Positions 45,202 through 53,593 of a DNA stretch of 64,000 nucleotides are shown here, one piece after another. The stretch spans positions 248,001 to 312,000 of the forward strand of contig NZ_QOIN01000028.1 in NCBI RefSeq assembly GCF_003323715.1, in the 5' to 3' direction. Origin of the DNA: Streptomyces diacarni. Lineage in GTDB: Bacteria > Actinomycetota > Actinomycetes > Streptomycetales > Streptomycetaceae. The position numbers and the translations under genes are program-made. Under the pieces are notes generated by a model that was not told the origin of the DNA, did not search any database, and saw only the letters and a program-made list of their open reading frames with translations. The stretch's first letter is position 1, and each line of letters starts with the position of its first letter.

Positions 45202-45239
45202 GCCGGGAGTTCCGCACCTCGCGGGGCTCCCGGCTTTTG
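45202..45239 (+). terminator. Classic intrinsic terminator after FKBP gene
   Basis: GCCGGGAG pairs with CTCCCGGC (45202-45209 and 45227-45234), with inner CCGC/GCGG pairing, followed by TTTTGT. It is one of the few hairpins in the window with a real T-run. Confidence 0.88.
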
Positions 45240-45305
45240 TCGACGGCCGCGCCAACGGTACGGTCGAGGGTCCAGAACAGCATCACAGAGGGCACGAGGG
45301 AACCC

Positions 45306-46322
45306 ATGGCGATTGCCAAGGCCGAGCGGCTGATGAATCTGGCGCTGTGCCTGCTGGGGGCCCGCCGCCCGCTCACCAAACGGGAGCTGCGCGCCTCCAT
45401 CGAGGCCTACGTCGAGGCCTTCGGCTCGGGAGGGGCCGGTGTGGTCCCGGGCGGGGAGGGCGCCACCGGCTCCACCGAGTCCTTCAGCCGCATGTTCGAA
45501 CGGGACAAGGACGACCTGCGGGAGCTGGGCCTGGTCATCGACACCGTCGAGAACGTCGACGGGGAGACCGCCTACGTCGCCCGCCGCGACAGCAACCGCC
45601 TCCCGCCACTGGCTTTGGACGCCGCCGAGGCCACCGCGCTGGGGCTCGCCGCCCGGGTCTGGCAGCAGGCCCGCCTGGCGTCCGCGGCCAGCGGAGCCCT
45701 GCAGAAGCTGCACGCCGCGGGCGGTATGCCGCCCGGGGCCGTCCCCGAACAGGGCGGGGAGCGCCAGCTCGGCACGCTGGAACCGCACATCCCCGCGCGG
45801 GAGGCCGCGTTCGAGCCGCTCATGCTGGCCTGCCGCGACCGCCGCCCCGTCGTGTTCGACTACCGCAAGTCCAACGCCGCCCGCTCCGAACGGCGCCAGG
45901 TCGAACCCTGGACGCTGGAGTGCTGGCGCGGGCACTGGTATCTCGCGGGCTGGGACAGGGGCAGGCAGGACGAGCGGGTCTTCCGCCTCTCCCGGATCAC
46001 CGGGACCGTCCGCTCGCGGACCGGTGCCTTCTTGGCTGCCGTACCCGATCAGGTGACGGTGCGGGAGACGGTGGAGCGCTGGGCGGGCGAGGGCGCAACC
46101 AGCACCGCCCGCATCAAACTCCGCGAGGGCGCGGGCTACCCGCTGCGCGCCCGGGCGCTCGCCACCCGGGAACTCGATGACGGGTGGGACGAGTTGGAGA
46201 TTCCGTACGGGCACGGCCTGGACGCCTGGCTGGTCGAGTTCGGCCCCGATGTCGTCGTGCTGGAACCGGCCGAGCTGCGTGCCGACGTCATCGACCGGCT
46301 GCGCGCCGTCGCCAAGGGCTGA
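45306..46322 (+). CDS. pafB: DNA-damage transcription activator subunit PafB (HTH-WYL)
   Basis: A 338-residue regulator with an N-terminal winged helix (MAIAKAERLMNLALCLLGAR, then KRELRASIEAY), a WYL domain (about 170-250; RPVVFDYRKSNAARSERRQV and WYLAGWDRGRQDERVFRLSR) and a C-terminal WCX extension. PafB and PafC form a heterodimer that activates RecA-NDp type promoters in mycobacteria after DNA damage; the WYL domain senses a nucleic-acid signal. Followed after 15 nt by pafC. Named for its position after pafA; not needed for pupylation. Confidence 0.93.
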   Translation: MAIAKAERLMNLALCLLGARRPLTKRELRASIEAYVEAFGSGGAGVVPGGEGATGSTESFSRMFERDKDDLRELGLVIDTVENVDGETAYVARRDSNRLPPLALDAAEATALGLAARVWQQARLASAASGALQKLHAAGGMPPGAVPEQGGERQLGTLEPHIPAREAAFEPLMLACRDRRPVVFDYRKSNAARSERRQVEPWTLECWRGHWYLAGWDRGRQDERVFRLSRITGTVRSRTGAFLAAVPDQVTVRETVERWAGEGATSTARIKLREGAGYPLRARALATRELDDGWDELEIPYGHGLDAWLVEFGPDVVVLEPAELRADVIDRLRAVAKG

Positions 46323-46337
46323 GGGGAGGAGAACCGC

Positions 46338-47300
46338 ATGGCCGTGAACGCGATCGACCAGACCCGCAGGATGCTCTCGCTGGTCACCTACCTCAAGGAC
46401 CGCCCGGGGGCCCGGGTCGAAGAGGTCGCGCGCGCGTTCGGCATCAGTGCCGACGAGCTGATCTCCGACCTGAACGTGCTGCCCATGTGCGGTACGAGCT
46501 TCCGTGGTGGGGACCTGCTGGAGATCGACACCGACGGCGAGCGCATCTGGTGGCGCAACGCCGACGCGCTGGGTGCCGACACGGCGCAGCCGCTGCGGCT
46601 GGCCGCTGACGAGGCCACCGCGCTGCTGGTCGCGGCCCGCGCCGTGGCCACCCTCCCGGGGCTGCGCGAGAGCGACCGGGACGCGCTCCAGCGTGCCACC
46701 GCCAAACTGGAGTCGGCCGCGGGGGAGACCGCGGGGGCCAGCGCCCGGCTGTCGGTCACCTTCGAGTCGGAGGGCGGCGTGTTCGCCGACGTCGACCGGG
46801 CCATCGCCGAGCGCCGCAGGCTGTGGATCAAGTACTACTCGCCGGCCAGGGACGAGCTGACCGAGCGCGAGGTCGACCCGATCCGCCTCTTCGCCGTCGG
46901 GCACACCTACGTCGAGGCCTGGTGCCGGCTCTCCGAGGCGCGGCGTACCTTCCGGCTCGACCGGGTCGCCGAGATCGAACTGCTGGACGAGCGGGCCGAC
47001 CCGCCGCCGATAGAGCCCCGCGATCTGAGCGCCGGGCTCGTGCAGCCCGCGGCCACCGATCCGGAGGTCGTCGTCGAGGTGGGGCCCGGCGGGCGCTGGG
47101 TCGCCGAGTACTACCCGTACGACAGCGCCGAGGAACTGCCCGACGGCGGTCTGCGCATCACCCTGCGCACCCCGGACCCCGCCTCCCTGCGCCGCTTGGC
47201 CCTGAGACTGGGGCGCGACGGGCGCATCACGGCCCCGGCGGACCTGGCGGCCAGCGCCCGGGAGGCCGCCGGAAAGGCACTGGCCGCGTACGACGCGTAG
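46338..47300 (+). CDS. pafC: DNA-damage transcription activator subunit PafC (HTH-WYL)
   Basis: A 320-residue partner of PafB. Same order: winged helix (MAVNAIDQTRRMLSLVTYLK, EEVARAFGISADELISDLNV), WYL domain (about 150-215; RRLWIKYYSPARDELTEREV and YVEAWCRLSEARRTFRLDRV), WCX domain. ATG 46338 has GAGGGGAGGAGA upstream. Operon with pafB. Three good target-type promoters occur elsewhere in the window. Confidence 0.93.
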   Translation: MAVNAIDQTRRMLSLVTYLKDRPGARVEEVARAFGISADELISDLNVLPMCGTSFRGGDLLEIDTDGERIWWRNADALGADTAQPLRLAADEATALLVAARAVATLPGLRESDRDALQRATAKLESAAGETAGASARLSVTFESEGGVFADVDRAIAERRRLWIKYYSPARDELTEREVDPIRLFAVGHTYVEAWCRLSEARRTFRLDRVAEIELLDERADPPPIEPRDLSAGLVQPAATDPEVVVEVGPGGRWVAEYYPYDSAEELPDGGLRITLRTPDPASLRRLALRLGRDGRITAPADLAASAREAAGKALAAYDA

Positions 47301-47409
47301 GCCGTGGTGGCTCCGCCTCTGTCGGGCGTCGGCCGCGGAGGAGGGGGCCGCGGAGGAGGGGGCCGCCGAGAGGCGGAACCGGTGGTTCGGCAGGCCCGCG
47401 GTGACGGCC

Positions 47410-47415
47410 TAAGCT
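47410..47415 (+). promoter_or_regulatory. Predicted -10 (TAAGCT), leaderless start
   Basis: TAAGCT lies 7 nt before the ATG at 47423; TTCGGC at 47386-47391 is a weak -35 at 18-nt spacing. Confidence 0.45.
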
Positions 47416-47422
47416 GGCGGGC

Positions 47423-47653
47423 ATGCTCTGGCCGATGTTCTTCCTGGCGCTCGCGTTCTGCGGGATCGCCGTTCTCGGGGTCCTCGCCGTCCGTGTGGGA
47501 CTGGAGGTGCGGCGCTTCTCGCGCGCCGTCGGTGACAGCTCGGAGCGGATCACACGGGCGGCGGAGAACCTGGAGCGCGCGGCGCAGCCGCTGGCGGCAC
47601 GCGGTGGCCGCGTGCACGGCACGGGTGGCGCCGAGGACCCGGAGGCAAGGTAG
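47423..47653 (+). CDS. Small single-pass membrane protein, unknown function
   Basis: A 76-residue protein: an N-terminal membrane helix (MLWPMFFLALAFCGIAVLGV), then an amphipathic helix rich in Arg/Glu (VRRFSRAVGDSSERITRAAE) and a Gly/His tail. Resembles small actinobacterial proteins encoded between pafC and tatA. The coiled second half could mediate oligomerisation. No function is known to me. Confidence 0.72.
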   Translation: MLWPMFFLALAFCGIAVLGVLAVRVGLEVRRFSRAVGDSSERITRAAENLERAAQPLAARGGRVHGTGGAEDPEAR

Positions 47654-47903
47654 CCGCAGGGGTACGGGAGGCGCCGCCGGTATCGCCGCCGTACAAGGCG
47701 GTCTCCAGGTGAGCGCGGAGGAGCGGTAGGCTGCCTGATGTCGCGTCGATGCGGCCTGGAGCGCGCAATCGGGTCGATGCACGGGGATTGCCCGGTGTTC
47801 ACTCCGCAGGGTTACGATCGATTCGGCACGTCAGCACGATGCAGCCAGTCCGATTCATCCGGCAGGTACAGCAACCCGCCGCCCGGCGAGAAGGTAGTGG
47901 CAC

Positions 47904-48191
47904 ATGATCGCAGGTTTGAAGCCCATGGAGATCGTACTGATTCTCCTTGTCATCCTGCTGCTGTTCGGCGCCAAGAAGCTCCCGGACATGGCCCGTTCGC
48001 TCGGCAAGTCGGCCCGCATCCTCAAGAGCGAAGCCAAGCAGATGAAGAAGGAAGGCTCCTCCTCCGACAGCGACGCGGACAAGCGTGGCGACGCGAGCCA
48101 GTCGACGGCGAAGACCATCCAGGCGGCGCCGGGCGACGTGGCGACCTCGCGCCCCGTCTCCGAGCCGGCCGACCAGGCCAAGCAGGGCTGA
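47904..48191 (+). CDS. tatA: Twin-arginine translocase subunit TatA
   Basis: A 95-residue protein with a short N-terminal membrane helix ([20 protein letters not shown]), the FGxKKLP hinge and an amphipathic helix ([20 protein letters not shown]), followed by an acidic disordered tail. TatA multimers form the pore for folded, twin-arginine-signal proteins. GAGAAGG is 10 nt before the ATG. Upstream of tatC by 103 nt; no tatB is here. The 250 nt before tatA hold its promoter region and no other gene. Confidence 0.95.
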   Translation: MIAGLKPMEIVLILLVILLLFGAKKLPDMARSLGKSARILKSEAKQMKKEGSSSDSDADKRGDASQSTAKTIQAAPGDVATSRPVSEPADQAKQG

Positions 48192-48294
48192 GCGGCCGGC
48201 CAGGCGCGCCGACCCTCTTCCCGCCCGTCGCCCGGTGCCGGCCGAGCGGCGGCGGAGAACGCTGTATCCGACACTTCGAGACCGAGGATGAGGG

Positions 48295-49272
48295 TTGCTC
48301 AAGTCTGCCCGTAAGCAGGGTCAACAGCAGAAGGACCCCGAGGGGCGCATGCCGCTCGCGGACCACCTGCGGGAGTTGCGCAACCGTCTCATGAAGTCGG
48401 TGCTGGCCATCCTCGTCGTCACGATCGTGGCGATGGTCTACTACAAGCAGATCGCCGACTTCCTGATGAACCCCGTGCGGGAGTCGGTCGGCTGCAGCAA
48501 GGGTTTCGGAGAGGCCGCCAAGGAGGGCGAGACCTGCGCCGAAATCACCATCAACGGCCTGATCGCACCCTTCACGATCATGCTGAAGGTGGCGCTGACC
48601 GCGGGCGTCGTCATCGCCTCGCCGGTCTGGCTCCACCAGCTGTGGGGCTTTCTCGCGCCCGGGCTGCACAAGCACGAGAAGCGGTACGCGCGCTCCTTCG
48701 TCGGCGCCGGTGTGCCGCTGTTCGTGGCCGGGGCCTACCTCGCCTACCTGATCCTGCCGAAGGCCGCCGAGACGCTGCTGGACTTCAGCCCCGAGGGTGC
48801 GGGCAACCTCATCCCGCTCGACGACTTCCTCAACATCGTCACCCGTCTGGTGATCGTTTTCGGCCTGGCCTTCGAGCTGCCGCTGCTGCTCGTCCTGCTG
48901 AACTTCGGCGGCGTGCTGACCGGCAAGCGGCTCCTGGGCTGGTGGCGCGGCATGGTCATCGGGATCACCGTCTTCTCCGCCGTCGCCACCCCCACGGGTG
49001 ACCCGCTGACGATGGTCGCGCTCGCCGCGCCGATCGTGGCGCTGTACTTCAGCGCGGTCGGCATCTGCCTGTTCAACGACCGCAGGCGCAAGCGCGACGA
49101 CCCCTACGCCGGTCTCGACGACGACGAGGCCGCCCCGCTCGACCACGCCCCGGAGACCGTCGGCGCCTCCGACGGCCTGCCCGCGCCCCGCCCGGCCGCC
49201 GAACCCGACACCGGCGGGGACACGGGCAACGGCGAAGGACCCCGGCGCGGCGGTTACGACGACATCACCTGA
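48295..49272 (+). CDS. tatC: Twin-arginine translocase subunit TatC
   Basis: A 325-residue protein with six membrane helices. The N-terminal signal-binding face is MPLADHLRELRNRLMKSVLA, and the first loop contains the conserved Glu region. ASPVWLHQLWGFLAPGLHKHEKR and the later PTGDPLTMVALAAPIVALYF are typical. A 60-residue acidic cytoplasmic tail is longer than in E. coli. TTG start at 48295. Receptor for twin-arginine signals. Confidence 0.95.
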   Translation: MLKSARKQGQQQKDPEGRMPLADHLRELRNRLMKSVLAILVVTIVAMVYYKQIADFLMNPVRESVGCSKGFGEAAKEGETCAEITINGLIAPFTIMLKVALTAGVVIASPVWLHQLWGFLAPGLHKHEKRYARSFVGAGVPLFVAGAYLAYLILPKAAETLLDFSPEGAGNLIPLDDFLNIVTRLVIVFGLAFELPLLLVLLNFGGVLTGKRLLGWWRGMVIGITVFSAVATPTGDPLTMVALAAPIVALYFSAVGICLFNDRRRKRDDPYAGLDDDEAAPLDHAPETVGASDGLPAPRPAAEPDTGGDTGNGEGPRRGGYDDIT

Positions 49273-49419
49273 GCGACTGCCGACTGCCGACCGCCTGTGA
49301 CGGGTGCGGCACGGTTGCCCGCCCGCTGCGGCCCCGGGTGCCGGGGGAGGCCGCTCCCCTGACCGGTCGCGCGGCCCGGGCCGCTGCCACGTGCCATCAG
49401 CCGGTAAAGATCGTGAGTT

Positions 49420-49442
49420 GTGTCGGTGGTGGCCGGTAGGCT
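49420..49442 (+). promoter_or_regulatory. PafBC/RecA-NDp type promoter of the helicase gene
   Basis: GTGTCGGTG, 8 nt, TAGGCT: only the first base departs from TTGTCRGTG-N8-TANNNT. The -10 ends 10 nt before the ATG at 49453, so the leader is at most a few bases. Confidence 0.78.
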
Positions 49443-49452
49443 CGTACATACG

Positions 49453-52263
49453 ATGACCGAGGATCTGTCCCCAGCAGAGCGGTACGCGGCGGCGCGCGAG
49501 CGAGCCGCGGAGCAGGCCACCGCTCTCGCCCCCTTCCGTGACATGTACGACTTCGATCTGGACCCCTTCCAGATAGAGGCGTGCCAAGCCCTCGAAGCAG
49601 GAAAGGGAGTGCTGGTCGCCGCGCCGACCGGTTCAGGCAAGACCATCGTGGGCGAGTTCGCCGTCCACCTGGCCCTCACCCAGGGCCGCAAGTGCTTCTA
49701 CACGACGCCCATCAAGGCGCTGTCGAACCAGAAGTACAACGACCTGGCCAAGCGGTACGGCTCCGACAAGGTCGGCCTGCTGACCGGTGACAACAGTGTC
49801 AACTCCGAGGCGCCGGTCGTCGTGATGACGACCGAGGTGCTGCGGAACATGCTGTACGCGGGCTCCAAGTCGCTCCTGGGCCTCGGCCACGTCGTCATGG
49901 ACGAGGTCCACTACCTCTCCGACCGCTTCCGCGGCGCCGTGTGGGAAGAGGTGATCATCCACCTCCCGGCGTCGGTGACCCTGGTGTCGCTGTCGGCGAC
50001 CGTCTCCAACGCGGAGGAGTTCGGTGACTGGCTGGACACCGTGCGCGGCGACACCCAGGTGATCGTCTCCGAGGAGCGTCCCGTGCCGCTGTGGCAGCAC
50101 GTGCTGGCCGGACGGCGGATGTACGACCTGTTCGAGGAGTCGCGGGACAAGCGCGAGGTCAACCCCGACCTGGTGCGCATGGCCCGGATGGAGAACAGCC
50201 GGCTGCCCCGCGACCGCCGCAGAGGACGGCCCCAGCGGGAGGCCGACCGGGAGCGGGAGCGCCGCCAGCGCGCCCGGATCTGGACGCCGAGCCGCCCCGA
50301 GGTCATCGACCGGCTGGACGCGGAGGGGCTGCTCCCGGCGATCACCTTCATCTTCAGCCGTGCGGGCTGTGAGGCCGCCGTCCAGCAGTGCCTGTACTCC
50401 GGGCTGCGGCTGAACGACAACGCGGCCCGGGCGAAGGTCCGCGAGCTCGTCGAGGAGCGCACCAAGGACATTCCCGACAAGGACCTGCACGTCCTGGGCT
50501 ACTTCGAGTGGCTGGAGGGCCTGGAGAGGGGCATCGCCGCGCACCACGCGGGCATGCTGCCCACCTTCAAGGAGGTCGTCGAGGAGCTGTTCGTCCGCGG
50601 GCTGGTCAAGGCGGTCTTCGCGACCGAGACGCTGGCGCTGGGCATCAACATGCCGGCCCGCTCGGTGGTGCTGGAGAAGCTGGTCAAGTGGAACGGCGAG
50701 CAGCACGCCGACATCACCCCGGGCGAGTACACCCAGCTGACCGGGCGCGCGGGCCGGCGCGGCATCGACATCGAGGGCCACGCCGTGGTGCTGTGGCAGC
50801 GCAGCATGGACCCGGGCGCGCTCGCGGGCCTGGCGGGCGCGCGGACGTATCCGCTGCGGTCCTCCTTCAAGCCGTCGTACAACATGGCGGTCAACCTCGT
50901 CTCGCAGTTCGGCAGGCACCGCTCGCGTGAGCTGCTGGAGACGTCGTTCGCGCAGTTCCAGGCCGACCGCTCCGTCGTCGGCATCTCCCGGCAGGTGCAG
51001 AAGAACGAGGAGGGCCTGGCGGGCTACCGCGCCTCCATGACCTGCCACCTGGGGGACTTCGAGGAGTACGCGGGGCTGCGCAGGCAGCTCAAGGACCGTG
51101 AGACGGAGCTGGCCAAGCAGGGCGCCAACCAGCGCCGGGCGCAGGCCGCCGCCGCGCTGGAGCGGCTCAAGCCGGGTGACGTCATCCACGTGCCGACCGG
51201 CAAGTTCGCGGGGCTCGCCCTCGTGCTGGACCCGGGGGCGGGCGGCGGCCGCGGCTCGGGGCACCGCAGAGGGTACGACGGCGGTGCGGGCAGCGAGGGG
51301 CCGCGGCCGCTGGTGCTGACCGCGCAGCGGCAGGTCAAGCGGCTGGGGCCGATCGACTTCCCGGTCCCCGTCGAGCCGCTGGAGCGGATGCGCATCCCCA
51401 AGTCGTTCAACGCGCGCAGCCCCCAGTCGCGGCGCGATCTGGCCTCGGCGCTGCGCACGAAGGCGGGCCACCACGTGCCCGAGCGGCACCGCAAGCAGCG
51501 TTCGGCCGCCGCTGACGACCCCGAGATCGAGCGGCTGCGCAAGGCCATCCGCCAGCACCCCTGCCACGGCTGCGACGAGCGCGAGGACCACGCCCGATGG
51601 GCCGAGCGCTACCAGCGGCTGCGGCGCGACACCCGCCAGCTGGAGCGGCGCATCGAGGGGCGGACGAACACCATCGCGCGCACCTTCGACCGGGTCTACT
51701 CGCTGCTCTCCGACCTCGGTTACCTGACGGGCGACCACGTCACCGACGACGGGCGGGTGCTGGCCCGGCTCTACGGCGAGCTGGACCTGCTGGCCTCCGA
51801 GTGCCTGCGCGAGGGCGTGTGGGAGGGGCTTCCGCCCGCGGAGCTGGCCGCCTGCGTGTCCGCTCTGGTCTTCGAGGCGCGCAACGGGGACGACGCGCTG
51901 CCGCCCAAGATGCCCGGCGGCCGGGCTCGCGCCGCGCTGGGCGAGATGGTGCGTATCTGGGGGCGGCTGGACGCGCTGGAGGAGGACCACCGCCTCAGCG
52001 CCGCCGAGGGCGTCGGCCAGCGCGAACCGGATCTCGGCTTCGCCTGGGCCGCCTACCGCTGGGCGGAGGGCCAGGGGCTGGACGAGGTGCTGCGCGAGGC
52101 CGACATGCCCGCGGGTGACTTCGTGCGCTGGTGCAAGCAGGTCATCGATGTGCTGGGGCAACTGGCCGCCGCGGCGCCCGCGTCGGGCACGGTGGCCAGG
52201 AACGCCCGCAAGGCGATCGACGGCATGCTGCGGGGCGTGGTGGCCTACTCCAGCGTCGGCTGA
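49453..52263 (+). CDS. Ski2/HelY-like superfamily 2 helicase
   Basis: A 936-residue DEAD/DEAH-type helicase of the Ski2/Mtr4/HelY group. Walker A is APTGSGKT (residues 57-64), motif II MDEVHYL (about 150), motif III LSATVSN; the second RecA domain has FIFSRAGCEAA, HHAGMLP, TETLALGINMPAR and TGRAGRRGID. The C-terminal half carries a KOW-like insert region and a Cys/His pair (HPCHGCDEREDH, about 703), then the DSHCT-like helical end. It probably remodels RNA or DNA with a 3'-5' polarity. It follows tatC as HelY does in mycobacteria and has a PafBC-type promoter. Confidence 0.93.
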   Translation: MTEDLSPAERYAAARERAAEQATALAPFRDMYDFDLDPFQIEACQALEAGKGVLVAAPTGSGKTIVGEFAVHLALTQGRKCFYTTPIKALSNQKYNDLAKRYGSDKVGLLTGDNSVNSEAPVVVMTTEVLRNMLYAGSKSLLGLGHVVMDEVHYLSDRFRGAVWEEVIIHLPASVTLVSLSATVSNAEEFGDWLDTVRGDTQVIVSEERPVPLWQHVLAGRRMYDLFEESRDKREVNPDLVRMARMENSRLPRDRRRGRPQREADRERERRQRARIWTPSRPEVIDRLDAEGLLPAITFIFSRAGCEAAVQQCLYSGLRLNDNAARAKVRELVEERTKDIPDKDLHVLGYFEWLEGLERGIAAHHAGMLPTFKEVVEELFVRGLVKAVFATETLALGINMPARSVVLEKLVKWNGEQHADITPGEYTQLTGRAGRRGIDIEGHAVVLWQRSMDPGALAGLAGARTYPLRSSFKPSYNMAVNLVSQFGRHRSRELLETSFAQFQADRSVVGISRQVQKNEEGLAGYRASMTCHLGDFEEYAGLRRQLKDRETELAKQGANQRRAQAAAALERLKPGDVIHVPTGKFAGLALVLDPGAGGGRGSGHRRGYDGGAGSEGPRPLVLTAQRQVKRLGPIDFPVPVEPLERMRIPKSFNARSPQSRRDLASALRTKAGHHVPERHRKQRSAAADDPEIERLRKAIRQHPCHGCDEREDHARWAERYQRLRRDTRQLERRIEGRTNTIARTFDRVYSLLSDLGYLTGDHVTDDGRVLARLYGELDLLASECLREGVWEGLPPAELAACVSALVFEARNGDDALPPKMPGGRARAALGEMVRIWGRLDALEEDHRLSAAEGVGQREPDLGFAWAAYRWAEGQGLDEVLREADMPAGDFVRWCKQVIDVLGQLAAAAPASGTVARNARKAIDGMLRGVVAYSSVG

Positions 52264-52604
52264 GGCCCGCCCGCCCGCGCTCGCTCGGGCGGGCCGCGCC
52301 CCCGCAGGCCCGCGCCCCCGCAGGCCCGCGCCCCCGCAGGCCCGCGCCCCCGCAGGGGCGCGGGGAACGGCGCGCCAAGCCCCAACCCACCCGCGCACCG
52401 CAGACGACGAGCAGGGGCACCCCCTTACCGGCGGAAGCCGGGAAAGCCGACGGCAATGCCGGCTGACGCGTAGCTCGCCGCGGCCGGCAACCCACGGTCG
52501 CCAACCGGGCCGGGCCCGGCGTCGCTCCGGAATACCGGGGGTCCGGGTCCGGGCCCGCCCGCGGCCCGGAGCACCGCTCCGTCAAAGCGCACCCGCTCCG
52601 GCGG
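52264..52604. other. Intergenic region between helicase and SIP genes
   Basis: No gene is supported. It includes the 16-bp tandem repeat (52295-52358), then unstructured sequence with palindromic CCGGGCCCGG-like bits near 52505. The region separates convergent genes. Confidence 0.6.
52295..52358. repeat. Four tandem 16-bp repeats (CGCGCCCCCGCAGGCC)
   Basis: Three perfect copies and a fourth with its last two bases changed, directly followed by GGCGCGGGG. Each unit can pair with the following GGGGCGCGGGG tract, so alternative hairpins are possible. Confidence 0.85.
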
Positions 52605-53474
52605 TCACGCGGCGGAGGGCCGGCCCTCCTGTTCGGCCTCGACCTGGGCGTTCCACTCGCGCTTGGAGGCCTGCCAGTTGTCCTCGTCCGCGCCGAGGCG
52701 CCAGTATCCGGAGATGGACAGCTGCTCCCTGGCGATGCCGCGCTCGAGGCGCAGGTGGCCGCGGAGTTCCTTGACGAACCCCGCCTCGCCGTGGACGAAG
52801 GCGAGCACGCGTCCCTCGGGGAAGTCCAGTTCCCGCACGGCGGCGACGAGGCGTGCGCCGACCGGCGCCGTGCCCCGGTGCAGCCAGACGACCTCGGCGC
52901 CGGGCGGCGCGGCCAGCGGCTGTTCCTCCTCCACCCCGGCGACCTCGATGAACGCCCGGACGGGTGCCCCCTCGGGCACTCGGGCCAGCGAGGCGGCGAT
53001 GGCGGGCAGCGCGCTCTCGTCGCCGACGAGCAGGTGCCAGTCCGCTTCGGGGCTGGGGGAGTAGGCGCCGCCGGGGCCGAGGAAGTACACCTCGTCGCCG
53101 GCGGCCGCCGACCGTGCCCAGGGGCCTGCCAGGCCTTCGTCTCCGTGGACGACGAAGTCGATCGTCAGCTCGCCGGTGGCCGGGTCCCAGGCGCGCACGG
53201 TGTAGGTGCGCATGGCGGGCCACTGGTCGCGCGGCAGCTCGGCGCGGATGCGCTCGATGTCGAACGGCTGCGGGTAGGTGACTCCGGGGGCCGGGAAGAG
53301 CAGTTTGACGTAGTGGTCGGTGTGCTCACCCGCGGGGAAGCCCGTCAGGCCCTCGCCTGAGAGGACGACCCGCACCATGTGCGGGGTCAGCTGTTCGGTG
53401 CGGACCACGCGGGCGTGGTGGAGCTGTGGCTTCCGGCGGGCCGGGCGGGCTGGAGCGGCCTGGCGGTCTGGCAC
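52605..53474 (-). CDS. Siderophore-interacting protein (ferric-siderophore reductase)
   Basis: A 289-residue flavin reductase-like protein. Start is GTG 53474 (VPDRQAAPARPARRK), with GGAGG just upstream; a TTG 18 codons earlier lacks one. The FAD domain contains MRTYTVRAWD (RxYTVR) and GPWARSAAAGDEVYFLGPGG; the C-terminal NAD(P)H domain (SIP) ends ISGYWRLGADEDNWQASKRE. These enzymes reduce iron in imported siderophores in the cytosol. An iron box lies 58-76 nt upstream, so DmdR/IdeR repression is expected. Confidence 0.93.
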   Translation of the reverse strand: MPDRQAAPARPARRKPQLHHARVVRTEQLTPHMVRVVLSGEGLTGFPAGEHTDHYVKLLFPAPGVTYPQPFDIERIRAELPRDQWPAMRTYTVRAWDPATGELTIDFVVHGDEGLAGPWARSAAAGDEVYFLGPGGAYSPSPEADWHLLVGDESALPAIAASLARVPEGAPVRAFIEVAGVEEEQPLAAPPGAEVVWLHRGTAPVGARLVAAVRELDFPEGRVLAFVHGEAGFVKELRGHLRLERGIAREQLSISGYWRLGADEDNWQASKREWNAQVEAEQEGRPSAA

Positions 53475-53531
53475 GGGGCCTCCATGGACGGATGCGGGCA
53501 CGGGCAGAGGGCGCAACGGAGAGACCGTAAC

Positions 53532-53550
53532 TTAGGTATGCCTAACTTAA
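53532..53550 (-). promoter_or_regulatory. DmdR/IdeR iron box
   Basis: TTAGGTATGCCTAACTTAA matches 15 of 19 bases of the IdeR/DmdR consensus TTAGGTTAGGCTAACCTAA. It lies between the exonuclease stop and the SIP start. Confidence 0.8.
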
Positions 53551-53593
53551 CAGACGCGTGTCCGCATGATCATCGAAGGCCCGGCCCGGCAGG

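Noticed and set aside
45236..45266. PafBC-type promoter for pafB itself (TTGTCGACG)
   Set aside because: With the 8-nt spacing the -10 would read AACGGT, and GACG does not fit RGTG; too weak to call.
49633..52398. Long minus-strand frame opposite the helicase
   Set aside because: Shadow of the helicase gene; composition is Leu/Val/Arg/Gly-rich without motifs.
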